Shown in pieces: positions 29,893 to 39,658 of a stretch of DNA of 64,000 bases. Below the pieces are notes generated by a model that was not told the DNA's origin, made no database searches, and saw only the letters and a list, made by a program, of their open reading frames with translations. Source of the DNA: Arcobacter sp. FWKO B (lineage in GTDB: Bacteria > Campylobacterota > Campylobacteria > Campylobacterales > Arcobacteraceae); assembly GCF_014844135.1 (NCBI RefSeq), contig NZ_CP041403.1, positions 1,984,001 through 2,048,000 on the forward strand, in the 5' to 3' direction. Within the stretch, counting starts at the first letter, position 1, and each line of letters begins with the position of its first letter. The position numbers were made by a program, and so were the translations under genes.

Positions 29893-30987
29893 ATGGATAA
29901 TTACGAATACACAGAACTTTTGAAAGTATTGAATAAAAAACTACAAAATATAAAAGATATATTAAGTCCTGATGATATAAAAGCTAGACTTAAAGAGATA
30001 GAAGAGCTTGAAGCTGGTGAGAATTTCTGGTCAGATATTGCAAAAGCTACAGAACTTGGAAAAGAAAAAAATAGACTTCTTTCGAGACTTGCAAAATACT
30101 CAAGAGCAAAGGGTGCAATAGAAGATGCAAATGAGCTTTATGAAATGGCAAGTGAAGAGGATGATACAGATACATTACAAACTTTATATTCTGATGCAGG
30201 TAAGTTAGAAGAGATAGTTAAAAAAACTGAAATTGAAGTAATGCTAAGTAATGAGCATGATGCTTTTAATGCAATAGTTTCTATTCACCCTGGAGCTGGT
30301 GGAACTGAGTCGCAAGATTGGGCTAGTATTTTATATCGTATGTATCTTAGATGGGCTGAGCTTAAAGGCTTTAAAGTAGAAGTACTTGACTATCAAGATG
30401 GTGAAGAAGCTGGTATAAAAGATGTATCATTTATCATAAGAGGAGAAAATGCTTATGGTTACCTCAAAGTAGAAAATGGGATACATAGATTGGTGCGAAT
30501 CTCACCTTTTGATAGTAATGCAAAAAGACATACTTCGTTTGCTTCTGTTATGGTAAGTCCAGAAATAGATGATAATATAAATATTGTCATAGAAGACAAA
30601 GATATAAGAGTAGATACTTACCGTGCAAGTGGTGCTGGTGGACAACATGTTAATAAAACAGAATCAGCTATTAGAATCACTCATATAGCTACAAATATAG
30701 TAGTACAATGTCAAAATGACAGATCACAGCACAAAAACAGAGATACTGCTATGAAAATGTTAAAATCAAGACTTTATGAATATGAACTTGAAAAACAACA
30801 AGCAGAAATTGATGGTAAACCAAAAAGTGAAATAGGTTGGGGACATCAGATACGAAGTTATGTTCTTCAACCATACCAACAAATCAAAGATACAAGAAGC
30901 AATATAGGGTATTCAAATGTATCTGCTATACTTGATGGAGATTTGGATCAGATGATAGAGGATGTTCTTATATCAATGGCTAGATAA
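29893..30987 (+). CDS. prfB: Peptide chain release factor 2
   Basis: Reads UGA and UAA. GGQ motif in GAGGQHVNK (~residue 242), decoding-loop region SPFDSN (~199). The 364-residue frame is continuous: the programmed +1 frameshift near codon 25 found in many bacteria is absent. Lies alone between HepT/MntA and a convergent hypothetical gene. Confidence 0.96.
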   Translation: MDNYEYTELLKVLNKKLQNIKDILSPDDIKARLKEIEELEAGENFWSDIAKATELGKEKNRLLSRLAKYSRAKGAIEDANELYEMASEEDDTDTLQTLYSDAGKLEEIVKKTEIEVMLSNEHDAFNAIVSIHPGAGGTESQDWASILYRMYLRWAELKGFKVEVLDYQDGEEAGIKDVSFIIRGENAYGYLKVENGIHRLVRISPFDSNAKRHTSFASVMVSPEIDDNINIVIEDKDIRVDTYRASGAGGQHVNKTESAIRITHIATNIVVQCQNDRSQHKNRDTAMKMLKSRLYEYELEKQQAEIDGKPKSEIGWGHQIRSYVLQPYQQIKDTRSNIGYSNVSAILDGDLDQMIEDVLISMAR

Positions 30988-31000
30988 AAGGTTAACAACC

Positions 31001-31330
31001 CTATTTATCTAGAGAAAAAGCAGTTTCTGCTATTTTTTTGTCGTTTTTAAATACAGAAAACTTCCATCTTCCTGATTCTCTACCATCTAAATATCTAAAG
31101 TCATATATAGATACATTATGTGCAGGGATTGTAATATCTCTTTGTCTGTCTATTTCGTTTAGTGGATTTATCCACATTATTGTAAATGTTTGATCAATAT
31201 TTTGTGCAGGTGTTGTAAATTTACATACAATTGAATTTTCATCTTCCAAAATAGTACACTCAGCTTCTGGTTCAAAAGCAAGGATATAGTTAAACGATAA
31301 AAAAGCTAATAATAGTATTTTAGCTATCAT
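31001..31330 (-). CDS. Small exported protein of unknown function
   Basis: 109 residues with a signal peptide (cleavage near ILAF) and two cysteines (ECTILED, IVCKFT) that may form a disulfide. The rest looks like a beta-sandwich (WKFSVFKNDKKIAETAF). Overlaps the upstream membrane-protein gene by 11 bases. Not recognised. Confidence 0.65.
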   Translation of the reverse strand: MIAKILLLAFLSFNYILAFEPEAECTILEDENSIVCKFTTPAQNIDQTFTIMWINPLNEIDRQRDITIPAHNVSIYDFRYLDGRESGRWKFSVFKNDKKIAETAFSLDK

Positions 31331-31538
31331 TGGAATCCTCTACATTGAAGTATGCAAACAAATTTCTTTTTAAGAATGGATAGAATGTTGTTATTGTAAA
31401 CAAAGCTGTTAACAAATGGATTACATCTTGTAAGGTTTCATTTTTATCAAAAAATGAAGAAACTAGTAAACCACAAACATACCCAGTAGTTGCCAAAATT
31501 ACAAAGCAAGCTACGATAATTTTATTTTCTTTAGTCAT
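31320..31538 (-). CDS. Small two-helix membrane protein
   Basis: 72 residues with two hydrophobic segments (about 7-27 and 38-55). Overlaps both neighbours, indicating a small operon with bpt. Function unknown. Confidence 0.6.
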   Translation of the reverse strand: MTKENKIIVACFVILATTGYVCGLLVSSFFDKNETLQDVIHLLTALFTITTFYPFLKRNLFAYFNVEDSNDS

Positions 31539-31866
31539 TTATCTCCATTAAAAAGCCATCATTTTCAATAGTAATTGATACTTTAAAAGTTGGTTCATCT
31601 TTTTGAACCTCTAATATTATCAATTTTTTCTCTATATTGAAGTCGAATTTTAATATATCGATGTTTAAGAGAGATTTTAAATTATAAATTAGTTTTTCAA
31701 ATAAAACTAAACTCTTTCTTTTTAACTCTTGATGTTCATCAAAATTAAGTCCATTGCTATCTATAATAAAATTGTCATATTCATGTACAAGTTTTATCAT
31801 TTTTTCACATATTCTATCTTCTTTGATTAAACCTTGTTCAATCTCATTTAAAATTTCATTTTTCAT
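31531..31866 (-). CDS. Conserved-looking hypothetical protein after bpt
   Basis: I choose ATG at 31866 (MKNEILNEIEQGL, 111 residues), which overlaps the bpt stop by 11 bases, over a longer frame reaching 31920. Helical N-terminus, beta-rich C-terminus (FNIEKKLIILEVQKDEPTFKVSITIEN). Not recognised. Confidence 0.6.
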   Translation of the reverse strand: MKNEILNEIEQGLIKEDRICEKMIKLVHEYDNFIIDSNGLNFDEHQELKRKSLVLFEKLIYNLKSLLNIDILKFDFNIEKKLIILEVQKDEPTFKVSITIENDGFLMEIND

Positions 31867-32599
31867 ATAACTCCCATATTGCTTTTTCTTCATCATCTGG
31901 TCTATTTTTAAGTATTTCAAATGGATGATATTTTTCTTTGTAACCCATACTAAAATGGTCTTTTATCCAATACCCAAGGTAGATATAAGGTATATTTAAT
32001 TCTTGAGCAATTTTTATCTGAAAAAGAATAGAAAACTGCCCAATAGATCTCTCTTCATAATCATGGTCATAGTAACAGTATATTGCAGATATCCCTGCAT
32101 CTAAGATATCAACAAGTGCGACACCAATGAGTTTGTTCTCATCAAAATACAAAATTTCTCTAGCAAATCCACTATTTTTGCCATCTACATATGAGCGGAT
32201 ATACTCACCTATTTCAATTGGATTGTAACTCCACCCTTTTTTGTCACTCATATACTCATGATATTTGTTGTATAGCTCAATATGCTCGTATGAAACACTT
32301 GGTGGTTGTATAAATACCTTAGTATCTTTATTCTTATTTAATACCCTTTTTTGAGATTTGGAAAATTTAAAATCATCTACCACAATTCTCATGCTAGTAC
32401 ACTTTGTGCAGCTTTCACATATTGGCACAAAGTGCATTTTCCCAAATCTTCTCCATCCTTTTTGAAGCATATCTAAATATTGCTCTTTTGTGCAATTATG
32501 AATTAATCTATACTTAATATCTGATGTTTCATAGTCTTTAAAATAGGAACATTCTCTTTGTTTTTCAATAAATTCTATATCGTGATTAAAAGTTATCAT
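31856..32599 (-). CDS. bpt: Aspartate/glutamate leucyltransferase (Bpt/Ate family)
   Basis: Adds Leu from Leu-tRNA to proteins with N-terminal Asp or Glu, marking them for degradation (bacterial N-end rule). 247 residues; CTKCTSMRIVVDDFKFSKSQKRVL, the cysteine-containing SYFKD segment near residue 17, and YLGYWIKDHFSMGYKEKYHPFE are family signatures. Confidence 0.9.
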   Translation of the reverse strand: MITFNHDIEFIEKQRECSYFKDYETSDIKYRLIHNCTKEQYLDMLQKGWRRFGKMHFVPICESCTKCTSMRIVVDDFKFSKSQKRVLNKNKDTKVFIQPPSVSYEHIELYNKYHEYMSDKKGWSYNPIEIGEYIRSYVDGKNSGFAREILYFDENKLIGVALVDILDAGISAIYCYYDHDYEERSIGQFSILFQIKIAQELNIPYIYLGYWIKDHFSMGYKEKYHPFEILKNRPDDEEKAIWELYEK

Positions 32600-32658
32600 A
32601 CGCTATAATACCATAAAATAGGTAAAACCTAAAAGCTAAAAACTAAAAAGTCAAAGGA

Positions 32659-34020
32659 TTGCTAGTGGGTTATTTACAAAATGTTAAAGAAAATTTACAA
32701 AAAAATAGTTCTTCATTTGATCAGATTTTTTTTCAAGCAGTTTTTGAGGTGTTAGACTCATTAGAACCAATTTTACAAAGTGATAAAGTATATGAAGAAT
32801 TTGGTGTATTAGAAAGACTAGTTGTTCCTGATAGAGAAGTTAAGTTTAAAGTTTCTTGGTTTGATGATAGTAATAAGGTTCAAGTAAATACTGGTTATAG
32901 AATTCAGTTTAATAATGCATTAGGACCTTATAAAGGTGGACTTAGATTTCATCCAAGTGTAAATAGTAGTATATTGAAATTTTTAGGGTTTGAGCAGATA
33001 TTTAAAAACTCTTTAACAGGGCTAATGATGGGTGGTGCTAAAGGTGGCAGTGACTTTGACCCAAAAGGCAAGAGTACATCAGAAGTAATGAAATTTTGTA
33101 CTGCTTATATGACAGAATTACATAAATATATCGGTCCTAGAGTTGATATTCCAGCAGGTGATATTGGCGTGGGGCCTAGGGAAATTGGCTTTTTATTTGG
33201 GGAATACAAAAAGATTACTTCAAGATATGAAGGTATCATTACAGGAAAGCCATATATGTTTGGTGGTTCTTTACTTCGCCCTGAAGCTACTGGTTATGGG
33301 GTTGTGTATTTTGCAGATGAGCTACTAAGATTTGAAAATAAAGAACCATTTAAAGATAAAATATGCTGTGTAAGTGGAAGTGGGAATGTTGCTATTTATA
33401 CTATAGAAAAACTTCAAAGTTTTGGTGCAATTGTGGTAAGTTGTAGTGATAGTAAAGGGACTATTTATGATAGTAGGGGACTTGATATTAACTTACTCAA
33501 AGATATTAAGTTTCACAAAAGAGCATCTTTAGAAGAATATGTTCTTACCCATTCAAGTGCAATATATACAAAAGTTGAAGATTATCCTGATGGTGCTCAT
33601 GAAGTATGGACAATACCATGTTATGGAGCATTCCCTTGTGCAACTCAAAATGAGTTAAATATTAATGATGCAAGAAATTTGATAGAAAATGGATGTCAAA
33701 TAGTCGTTGAAGGTGCAAATATGCCATCAACTCCAGAGGCTATTGAGCTATTTTTACAAGAACAAATAATATTTGCCCCAGCAAAAGCTGCAAACGCTGG
33801 AGGAGTAGCTGTAAGCAACTTTGAGATGAGCCAAAATGCAGCACTACAAAGATGGGATATGGATAAAGTAGATGAAAGTTTAAGAACTACTATGAAAAGC
33901 ATTTGTAAAAGAGTATATCTTACATCCAAAGATTATGGAGTAGATGGGAACTATGTAGATGGTGCAAATATTGCTGCATTTAAAAGGGTTGCTGAGGCTA
34001 TGATAGCAGAGGGCATTTGA
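32659..34020 (+). CDS. gdhA: NADP-type glutamate dehydrogenase
   Basis: Makes glutamate from 2-oxoglutarate and ammonium. Catalytic region GLMMGGAKGGSDFDPKGKS (~residue 118), AGDIGVGPREIGFLFG (~170), nucleotide-binding SGSGNVAIYTIEKL (~240), and AKAANAGGVAVSNFEMSQN (~375). 453 residues, hexameric type. TTG start at 32659; a GTG five codons on is less likely. Confidence 0.95.
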   Translation: MLVGYLQNVKENLQKNSSSFDQIFFQAVFEVLDSLEPILQSDKVYEEFGVLERLVVPDREVKFKVSWFDDSNKVQVNTGYRIQFNNALGPYKGGLRFHPSVNSSILKFLGFEQIFKNSLTGLMMGGAKGGSDFDPKGKSTSEVMKFCTAYMTELHKYIGPRVDIPAGDIGVGPREIGFLFGEYKKITSRYEGIITGKPYMFGGSLLRPEATGYGVVYFADELLRFENKEPFKDKICCVSGSGNVAIYTIEKLQSFGAIVVSCSDSKGTIYDSRGLDINLLKDIKFHKRASLEEYVLTHSSAIYTKVEDYPDGAHEVWTIPCYGAFPCATQNELNINDARNLIENGCQIVVEGANMPSTPEAIELFLQEQIIFAPAKAANAGGVAVSNFEMSQNAALQRWDMDKVDESLRTTMKSICKRVYLTSKDYGVDGNYVDGANIAAFKRVAEAMIAEGI

Positions 34021-34073
34021 ATATAGGTATAGGTAAAATCTAATATCTAAAATCTAAAAGGTAAAAATAAACA

Positions 34074-34391
34074 ATGACAAAACAAGAAATAGATGAACTA
34101 ATACAAACCAAACTTGGTGTGATGATTTATTTTGAGGGTACTAATTGCTCTGTTTGTAGTGTTTTAAAGCCAAAAATAGATACAATGTTTAAAGAGAATT
34201 TTTCTAAAATTGAAAGAATTTATATCAAAGCTGATGAAGAACCACAACTTAGTGCTGATTTTGTTGTGTTTAGTGTACCTACGGTTTTGGTTTATCTTGA
34301 TGGCAAAGAGTTTATGAGGTATTCACGCAATATATCATTAGTTCAAATGGAAAATGATTTAAAAAGATTATATGAAATGTTGGAGAATTGA
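34074..34391 (+). CDS. Thioredoxin-like protein with CSVC
   Basis: 105 residues with a thioredoxin fold. The active site is CSVC (residues 25-28) in place of CGPC, and the cis-proline loop is VPTVLVY. No signal peptide, so cytoplasmic. Its stop overlaps the next gene by 4 bases. Partner unknown. Confidence 0.85.
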   Translation: MTKQEIDELIQTKLGVMIYFEGTNCSVCSVLKPKIDTMFKENFSKIERIYIKADEEPQLSADFVVFSVPTVLVYLDGKEFMRYSRNISLVQMENDLKRLYEMLEN

Positions 34392-34837
34392 TGAAGATAA
34401 CTTTGATTACACTGATTTTGATTTTTATAGGGATGCAGTTTATTCCAGTAGATAGAACAAACCCAGAGTTTGATAAATCAAAAGAGATATTTTTACCAGA
34501 GCATATAAAGCCTCTTATTAAAGATGCTTGTTATGATTGTCACTCGTATGAGACAAAATGGCCTTGGTATAGCTCTATTGCACCTATGTCATATAGTGTT
34601 AGCAAAAATGTGGCACATGCAAGGCAAGGGCTTAATTTTTCTATTTGGGAAGATTATGATGATGAGACAAAACACAAAAAAATGAGAGAACTTTTTAGAG
34701 CTGTTTATGCTGCAATGCCTTTGGGTGATTATATAAGGTTTCACGCTGAAGCTGACCTTACAAAAGAGCAACGAACACTTATTAGAGATTGGGCAAAAGA
34801 AATAATAGATGCTAAGGAAATGAGTGCTAGTAAATGA
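34388..34837 (+). CDS. Haem-binding domain protein
   Basis: 149 residues: N-terminal membrane anchor or signal, then a periplasmic domain with CYDCH (CxxCH haem attachment, ~53) and WPWYSSIAP, matching the small haem-binding domain family. The C-terminus (LTKEQRTLIRDWAKE) is typical of c-type cytochromes. Overlaps the mutS start by 14 bases. Confidence 0.8.
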   Translation: MMKITLITLILIFIGMQFIPVDRTNPEFDKSKEIFLPEHIKPLIKDACYDCHSYETKWPWYSSIAPMSYSVSKNVAHARQGLNFSIWEDYDDETKHKKMRELFRAVYAAMPLGDYIRFHAEADLTKEQRTLIRDWAKEIIDAKEMSASK

Positions 34838-37784
34838 GTCAATTGAAATACTGCAAAAAAAGCAGTTATTAACTATTACTTATTTTGAATTACAAAGACT
34901 ATTTGAGCAAAAATATGGCTCCAATGCTCTTGTGATGATGGAAGTTGGAACTTTTTTTGAAGTTTATGAAGTAAATAATGATGAGTTACAACTTGGAAAA
35001 GCAAAAGAGATTTCAGAAGTTTTAAATATCCAACTTACTAGAAAAAACAAAAATATACTTGAAAATTCTATTGAAAACCCACTTATGGCAGGAGTTCCTG
35101 CTGTTAGCTTTGATAAGCATTTGGCTAGAATTGTAAGTGAGCAAAAATACACAATAGCAGTTATCAAACAAAGAGGTGTACCTCCTAGCGTATCAAGATA
35201 CCTAGATGTTGTAATTTCTCCAGGGACAAATTTTGATTTTGTACAAAGTAGTGATGAAAACTTTTTAACTTCTTTGGTGATTGATAAAAACAAAGAGATA
35301 TATTCTATAGGGTATAGCTCTATAGATGTCACCACAGGAAAGTGCTACTACGCTGAGATACATAGTACTAGTGAAGATAAAAGTTTTGGACTTGATGAAG
35401 CTTTTAATTATATGAATATGTACAAAACTAGTGAAGTTGTAATCTCTTTTTTAGACAAAAGTATCAACCAAGCAGAAGTTATTAGGTATTTAGAACTTAC
35501 AAATAAAACATATCATATAAGAGATTTTAGGGCTAAAATTGCTTATCAAAATGAGCTTTTCAAAAATGTCTTTAGTATAGAATCTTTGCTGACTCCCATA
35601 GAGCATCTTGACCTTGAAACTTCACAGCTTGCTAGTGAGTCTTTGGCACTTTTGATAGATTTTGTGATAGAACATGATTCTAAGATAATCCAAAAGCTTC
35701 TTCCCCCAACAAAGCTAGATATTGCCAAATATGTATATCTAGGGAATAATGCACTAGAACAGCTAAATATCATAGATACTCCACATAATATCTCTTTACA
35801 AAAGATAATTACACAAACATCAACTGCAATGGGTAAAAGACTTCTAAAAGAGCGACTTACAAACCCTATAAAAGAGTACAAAGAGATATTAAGAAGACAA
35901 TCACTTTCAAAAGAATTGTTTGATTATTACAGCCCCATAGATAAAGAACTAGCAAAAATATATGATATAGCAAGGCTGAGTAGAAGAATCAAACTAAATA
36001 GACTTCATCCATTTGAGCTAAATTATCTTTTTGATTCACTTTTTAGTATCAAAGAGATAGTTAAGTTTATGGAAAATTATAAATTTTACAAACCCCCTTG
36101 TAGTGAGGCTGAATTAAACTCATTTTTGAGTGATATAGATAGTACTTTTGATTTGTTTGCTACTGGTAAATTTATGCTAAAAGATGTCAATGAAAATATG
36201 ATAAAAGGTGGTATTAATCCAAAGATTGATCATCTAGTAGGGTGTAATGATGAGCTTCTTGGTAAGCTAGATATTATAAGACATACTATTGTCAAGCTTT
36301 TAGGCAGTGATGATATGAATCTTGTGCAGATAAATAGACTTGATAAGGAAGGGTTTTTTATTAGTCTAACAAAAAATAGGTATCACTCCATAAAAGAGGA
36401 GTTTGATAATACTCATATCATAATAGATGATAAGCTATATCTTTTTAAAAACTTTAATACAAAAATCCAAACCAATAATGTAAAAATTACAAATGAACTC
36501 ACATCTTCTATTACCGACCAATATGCTGGAAATATGTCTAAAATAATAGAGCTAAATAAGCTAGTATTCAAAGAAAAAATAGCAGATTTTGATAAAAAAT
36601 ATACCAAGTTACTTGAAGATTTGGTGGATTTTATTGCTGAAATTGATGTAACCATATCAAATATAAAAGTAGCCAAGAAGTATAACTTCGTATGCCCAAA
36701 AATAGTCAAAACAAAAAACAATGAAAACTTTTTAGAAATAGTTGGACTTAGACACCCTATCATAGAGCAAACTGTAGATGTGGTAGAGTATGTACCAAAT
36801 GATATAGTAATGGGGGACTTGACCCTTATAAAAGATGATCTAAAAGAAAATGTAATAGTTCAAAACTCTCGCCCACTCAATCTTCTTGACAACCATATAA
36901 ACGGAATCTTGCTTTATGGGATAAACAGTGCAGGAAAATCATCTTTGATGAAAGCAGTTGGTATTAGTGTTATATTAGCTCAAGCTGGATTTTTCGTACC
37001 TGCGAAGTCGATGAGGTTTTCTATCTTTGAGTCATTATTTACAAGGATTAGTGGAGCTGATAATATCTCAAAAGGGCTTTCATCTTTTGCTGTGGAGATG
37101 ATGGAACTTAAAAATATATTTAACCGTGCTGGCAAAAAATCACTTATCTTAGGTGATGAGATAAGTCACTCTACAGAGACTATGAGTGGAGTTAGCATAG
37201 TTGCAAGTGCAATACTTAAACTATCGAAATTTGAATCACTTTTTATATTTGCTACTCACTTACATCAGTTAGCTCAAATAGAAGAGATTGCAAATTTGAG
37301 AAATGTTATGCCACTACATTTGAGTGTATTTTATCAAGAAAGTGATGATAAGCTAGTCTTTGATAGAAAGTTGAGATATGGACAAGGAAGTAGTATCTAT
37401 GGTTTGGAGTTTGCAAAGTCACTTCATATTGATGAAGAGTTTTTAAAAGTAGCAAATGAGATAAGAAAAAAAATTTCAGATGAGAGCAATGCTCTTGATA
37501 GACTAGCTAACAAAAAAACAAGTAAATACAACAAAAACTTGTATCTAGTATCTTGTGCAATATGTGGTGAAGCAGTAGATGATGTGCATCACCGCTTAGA
37601 GCAAGCTAGTGCTGATGAATGGGGTTTTATTGGGCATATTCATAAAAACCAACGATCAAATCTTATTCCATTATGTAAACTCCACCACAAAATGGTACAC
37701 GATGGTACATTGGTGATAGAAGGGTTTGTAAGTACAAGTAAAGGTGTTGAGCTCAAATGGAAAGATTCCATTAATAAAGGATAG
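34824..37784 (+). CDS. MutS7-type mismatch-repair-like protein with C-terminal HNH domain
   Basis: 986 residues. N-terminal mismatch-binding domain (MMEVGTFFEVYEVNN; the Phe-x-Glu type motif is FFE), core/clamp, then the ATPase with Walker A GINSAGKSSLMK (~695) and Walker B LILGDEISHST (~770). The C-terminus (from ~900) has CAICGEAVDDVHHR and NLIPLCKLHHKMVHDG, a metal-bound HNH-like nuclease module. This architecture is known in the MutS7 subgroup of epsilonproteobacteria, octocoral mitochondria and giant viruses. No mutL is visible, fitting a self-contained nuclease. Start choice at 34824 is not certain. Confidence 0.88.
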   Translation: MLVNESIEILQKKQLLTITYFELQRLFEQKYGSNALVMMEVGTFFEVYEVNNDELQLGKAKEISEVLNIQLTRKNKNILENSIENPLMAGVPAVSFDKHLARIVSEQKYTIAVIKQRGVPPSVSRYLDVVISPGTNFDFVQSSDENFLTSLVIDKNKEIYSIGYSSIDVTTGKCYYAEIHSTSEDKSFGLDEAFNYMNMYKTSEVVISFLDKSINQAEVIRYLELTNKTYHIRDFRAKIAYQNELFKNVFSIESLLTPIEHLDLETSQLASESLALLIDFVIEHDSKIIQKLLPPTKLDIAKYVYLGNNALEQLNIIDTPHNISLQKIITQTSTAMGKRLLKERLTNPIKEYKEILRRQSLSKELFDYYSPIDKELAKIYDIARLSRRIKLNRLHPFELNYLFDSLFSIKEIVKFMENYKFYKPPCSEAELNSFLSDIDSTFDLFATGKFMLKDVNENMIKGGINPKIDHLVGCNDELLGKLDIIRHTIVKLLGSDDMNLVQINRLDKEGFFISLTKNRYHSIKEEFDNTHIIIDDKLYLFKNFNTKIQTNNVKITNELTSSITDQYAGNMSKIIELNKLVFKEKIADFDKKYTKLLEDLVDFIAEIDVTISNIKVAKKYNFVCPKIVKTKNNENFLEIVGLRHPIIEQTVDVVEYVPNDIVMGDLTLIKDDLKENVIVQNSRPLNLLDNHINGILLYGINSAGKSSLMKAVGISVILAQAGFFVPAKSMRFSIFESLFTRISGADNISKGLSSFAVEMMELKNIFNRAGKKSLILGDEISHSTETMSGVSIVASAILKLSKFESLFIFATHLHQLAQIEEIANLRNVMPLHLSVFYQESDDKLVFDRKLRYGQGSSIYGLEFAKSLHIDEEFLKVANEIRKKISDESNALDRLANKKTSKYNKNLYLVSCAICGEAVDDVHHRLEQASADEWGFIGHIHKNQRSNLIPLCKLHHKMVHDGTLVIEGFVSTSKGVELKWKDSINKG

Positions 37785-37787
37785 CAC

Positions 37788-38936
37788 ATGATAAAAAGTA
37801 CTATGTTCAATTTAGGTATTGTAGATGGTACTTTAGTAGTGAAGTGTTATGATAAATGGACAAAAGATAGTGTTCATAGAGTTTTACAAAATATCGATTA
37901 TTTTACAAGAGAACAAAAAAATATTCTATTTGATTTATCAGATGTTACATCATTTGATAGTGCAGGGGCACTTGTTGTTTTGCATATACAAAAAGTTATA
38001 CAAGATAATGGCTTTAGATTTGATATTAATGGATTAGATAGTAAAAAGAGTTCATTAATTAAGCTTTGTAACACATATGATGTAACATTAGATGTTGCAT
38101 CTGCTCAAAATGCACAAAAAACTAAATATAGCATTGACAAATATAAAATATTTGATATATTCGGAAGGTATATAATCAATAGTACAACTGTTTTAATTGC
38201 TTTTTTATCATTTGTTGGTGGGGCATTTGTACATTTGATAAAAAGTATTTTAAATCCCAAAAAAATAAGATTTAGTGCAACGATATACCATATAGAACAA
38301 AGTGGTTTGTATGCAGTTCCGATAATAGTAATAACATCATTATTAATAGGTGTTGTGCTTGCGTATCAAGGTGCAGTGCAATTGGCACAATTTGGAGCAA
38401 ATATTTTTATTGTAGAGATGATAGGCATTGCAGCAACTAGAGAACTAGCTCCTATGATTGCAGCTATTGTAATAGCTGGAAGGAGTGCATCATCTTTTAG
38501 TGCTCAAATTGGTGTAATGAAACTTACTGATGAGGTTGATGCAATGAAAACCATGGGATTTACTCCTTGGGAGTTTTTAGTATTACCTAGAGTGATTGCA
38601 CTTATGATAGCAGTACCTTTACTTGTCATAGTTGCAGATATTACATCAATACTTGGCGGTATGTTAATAGCTTATAGTGAGTTAGGAATATCTTATATTG
38701 AGTTTATTGACAGATTTAAAGAAACTGTTGCTTTAAAACATATTTTAATAGGATTGATTAAAGCACCTGTTTTTGGATTTATTATTGCAATGATAGGTTG
38801 TTTTAGAGGATTTGAAATAAATTCTAGTACTGAAAGTGTAGGAAAATATACAACTATTAGTGTTGTAAATGCAATATTTTGGGTGATTGCTTTTAATGCA
38901 TTATTTTCAATAGTCTTGACGGAGATTGGTATATGA
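37788..38936 (+). CDS. mlaE: MlaE-type lipid ABC permease with fused STAS domain
   Basis: Permease of a phospholipid transport system. Residues 1-105 form a STAS domain (DLSDVTSFDSAGALVVLHIQ), the role played by separate MlaB in E. coli. The DUF140 permease follows with ATRELAPMIAAIVIAGRSASSFSAQIG and EVDAMKTMGF. 382 residues. Start of a four-gene operon with 4-base overlaps. Confidence 0.92.
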   Translation: MIKSTMFNLGIVDGTLVVKCYDKWTKDSVHRVLQNIDYFTREQKNILFDLSDVTSFDSAGALVVLHIQKVIQDNGFRFDINGLDSKKSSLIKLCNTYDVTLDVASAQNAQKTKYSIDKYKIFDIFGRYIINSTTVLIAFLSFVGGAFVHLIKSILNPKKIRFSATIYHIEQSGLYAVPIIVITSLLIGVVLAYQGAVQLAQFGANIFIVEMIGIAATRELAPMIAAIVIAGRSASSFSAQIGVMKLTDEVDAMKTMGFTPWEFLVLPRVIALMIAVPLLVIVADITSILGGMLIAYSELGISYIEFIDRFKETVALKHILIGLIKAPVFGFIIAMIGCFRGFEINSSTESVGKYTTISVVNAIFWVIAFNALFSIVLTEIGI

Positions 38937-39655
38937 TTATTGAAGCTAAAAACATAGTAACAACTTTTGGCACAAATATTGTTCATAATGGTGTAAGTTT
39001 TCATATAAATAAAGGTGAAATCTATGGACTTTTAGGGGGTAGTGGTAGTGGAAAGACCACACTTCTTAGGCAGATGATTCTTTTGCAAAAACCTACTAGT
39101 GGCAATATGATAGTACTTGATAAAGATATTAGCAATTTAACTTTAGAAGAAGAAAATGAATTAAGACTTCAGTGGGGGGTGTTATTCCAATTTGGTGCTT
39201 TATTTAGTTCCATAAGTGTTTTAGAAAATATTATGTTCCCATTAAAAGAATATACGAAATTACCAGATTTTTTTATTAAAAAACTGGCATTATTGAAGTT
39301 ACAAATGGTTGGATTATCTAAAGAGGTAGCAACTTTATATCCAAGTGAGTTAAGTGGTGGTATGAAAAAAAGAGTAGCACTTGCTAGGGCTTTATCTCTT
39401 GATCCAAAGCTTTTATTTTTGGATGAACCTACAAGTGGGTTAGATCCATCAAGTGCAAGAGCTTTTGATAAATTGATATTAGAACTCAGAGATTTGTTGG
39501 ATATAACTATTGTTGTTGTTACCCATGATAAAGATACAATATCAAATGTATTAGATAGATTTGTTATTTTGGGAGATAAAAAAGTTCAAGCTGAGGGTAG
39601 CTTTGAAAGTTTAAGTAAAACACATCCAGATTTAATAAAAAACTTTATGGAGTAA
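38933..39655 (+). CDS. mlaF: MlaF-type ABC ATPase
   Basis: ATP-binding subunit. Walker A GGSGSGKTT (~36), signature LSGGMKKRVALARAL (~140), Walker B LLFLDEPTSGLDP (~162). 240 residues; overlaps mlaE by 4 bases. Confidence 0.94.
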   Translation: MIIEAKNIVTTFGTNIVHNGVSFHINKGEIYGLLGGSGSGKTTLLRQMILLQKPTSGNMIVLDKDISNLTLEEENELRLQWGVLFQFGALFSSISVLENIMFPLKEYTKLPDFFIKKLALLKLQMVGLSKEVATLYPSELSGGMKKRVALARALSLDPKLLFLDEPTSGLDPSSARAFDKLILELRDLLDITIVVVTHDKDTISNVLDRFVILGDKKVQAEGSFESLSKTHPDLIKNFME

Positions 39656-39658
39656 TAT

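Noticed and set aside
29893-30000. Programmed frameshift in prfB
   Set aside because: The frame is continuous with no in-frame TGA near codon 25.
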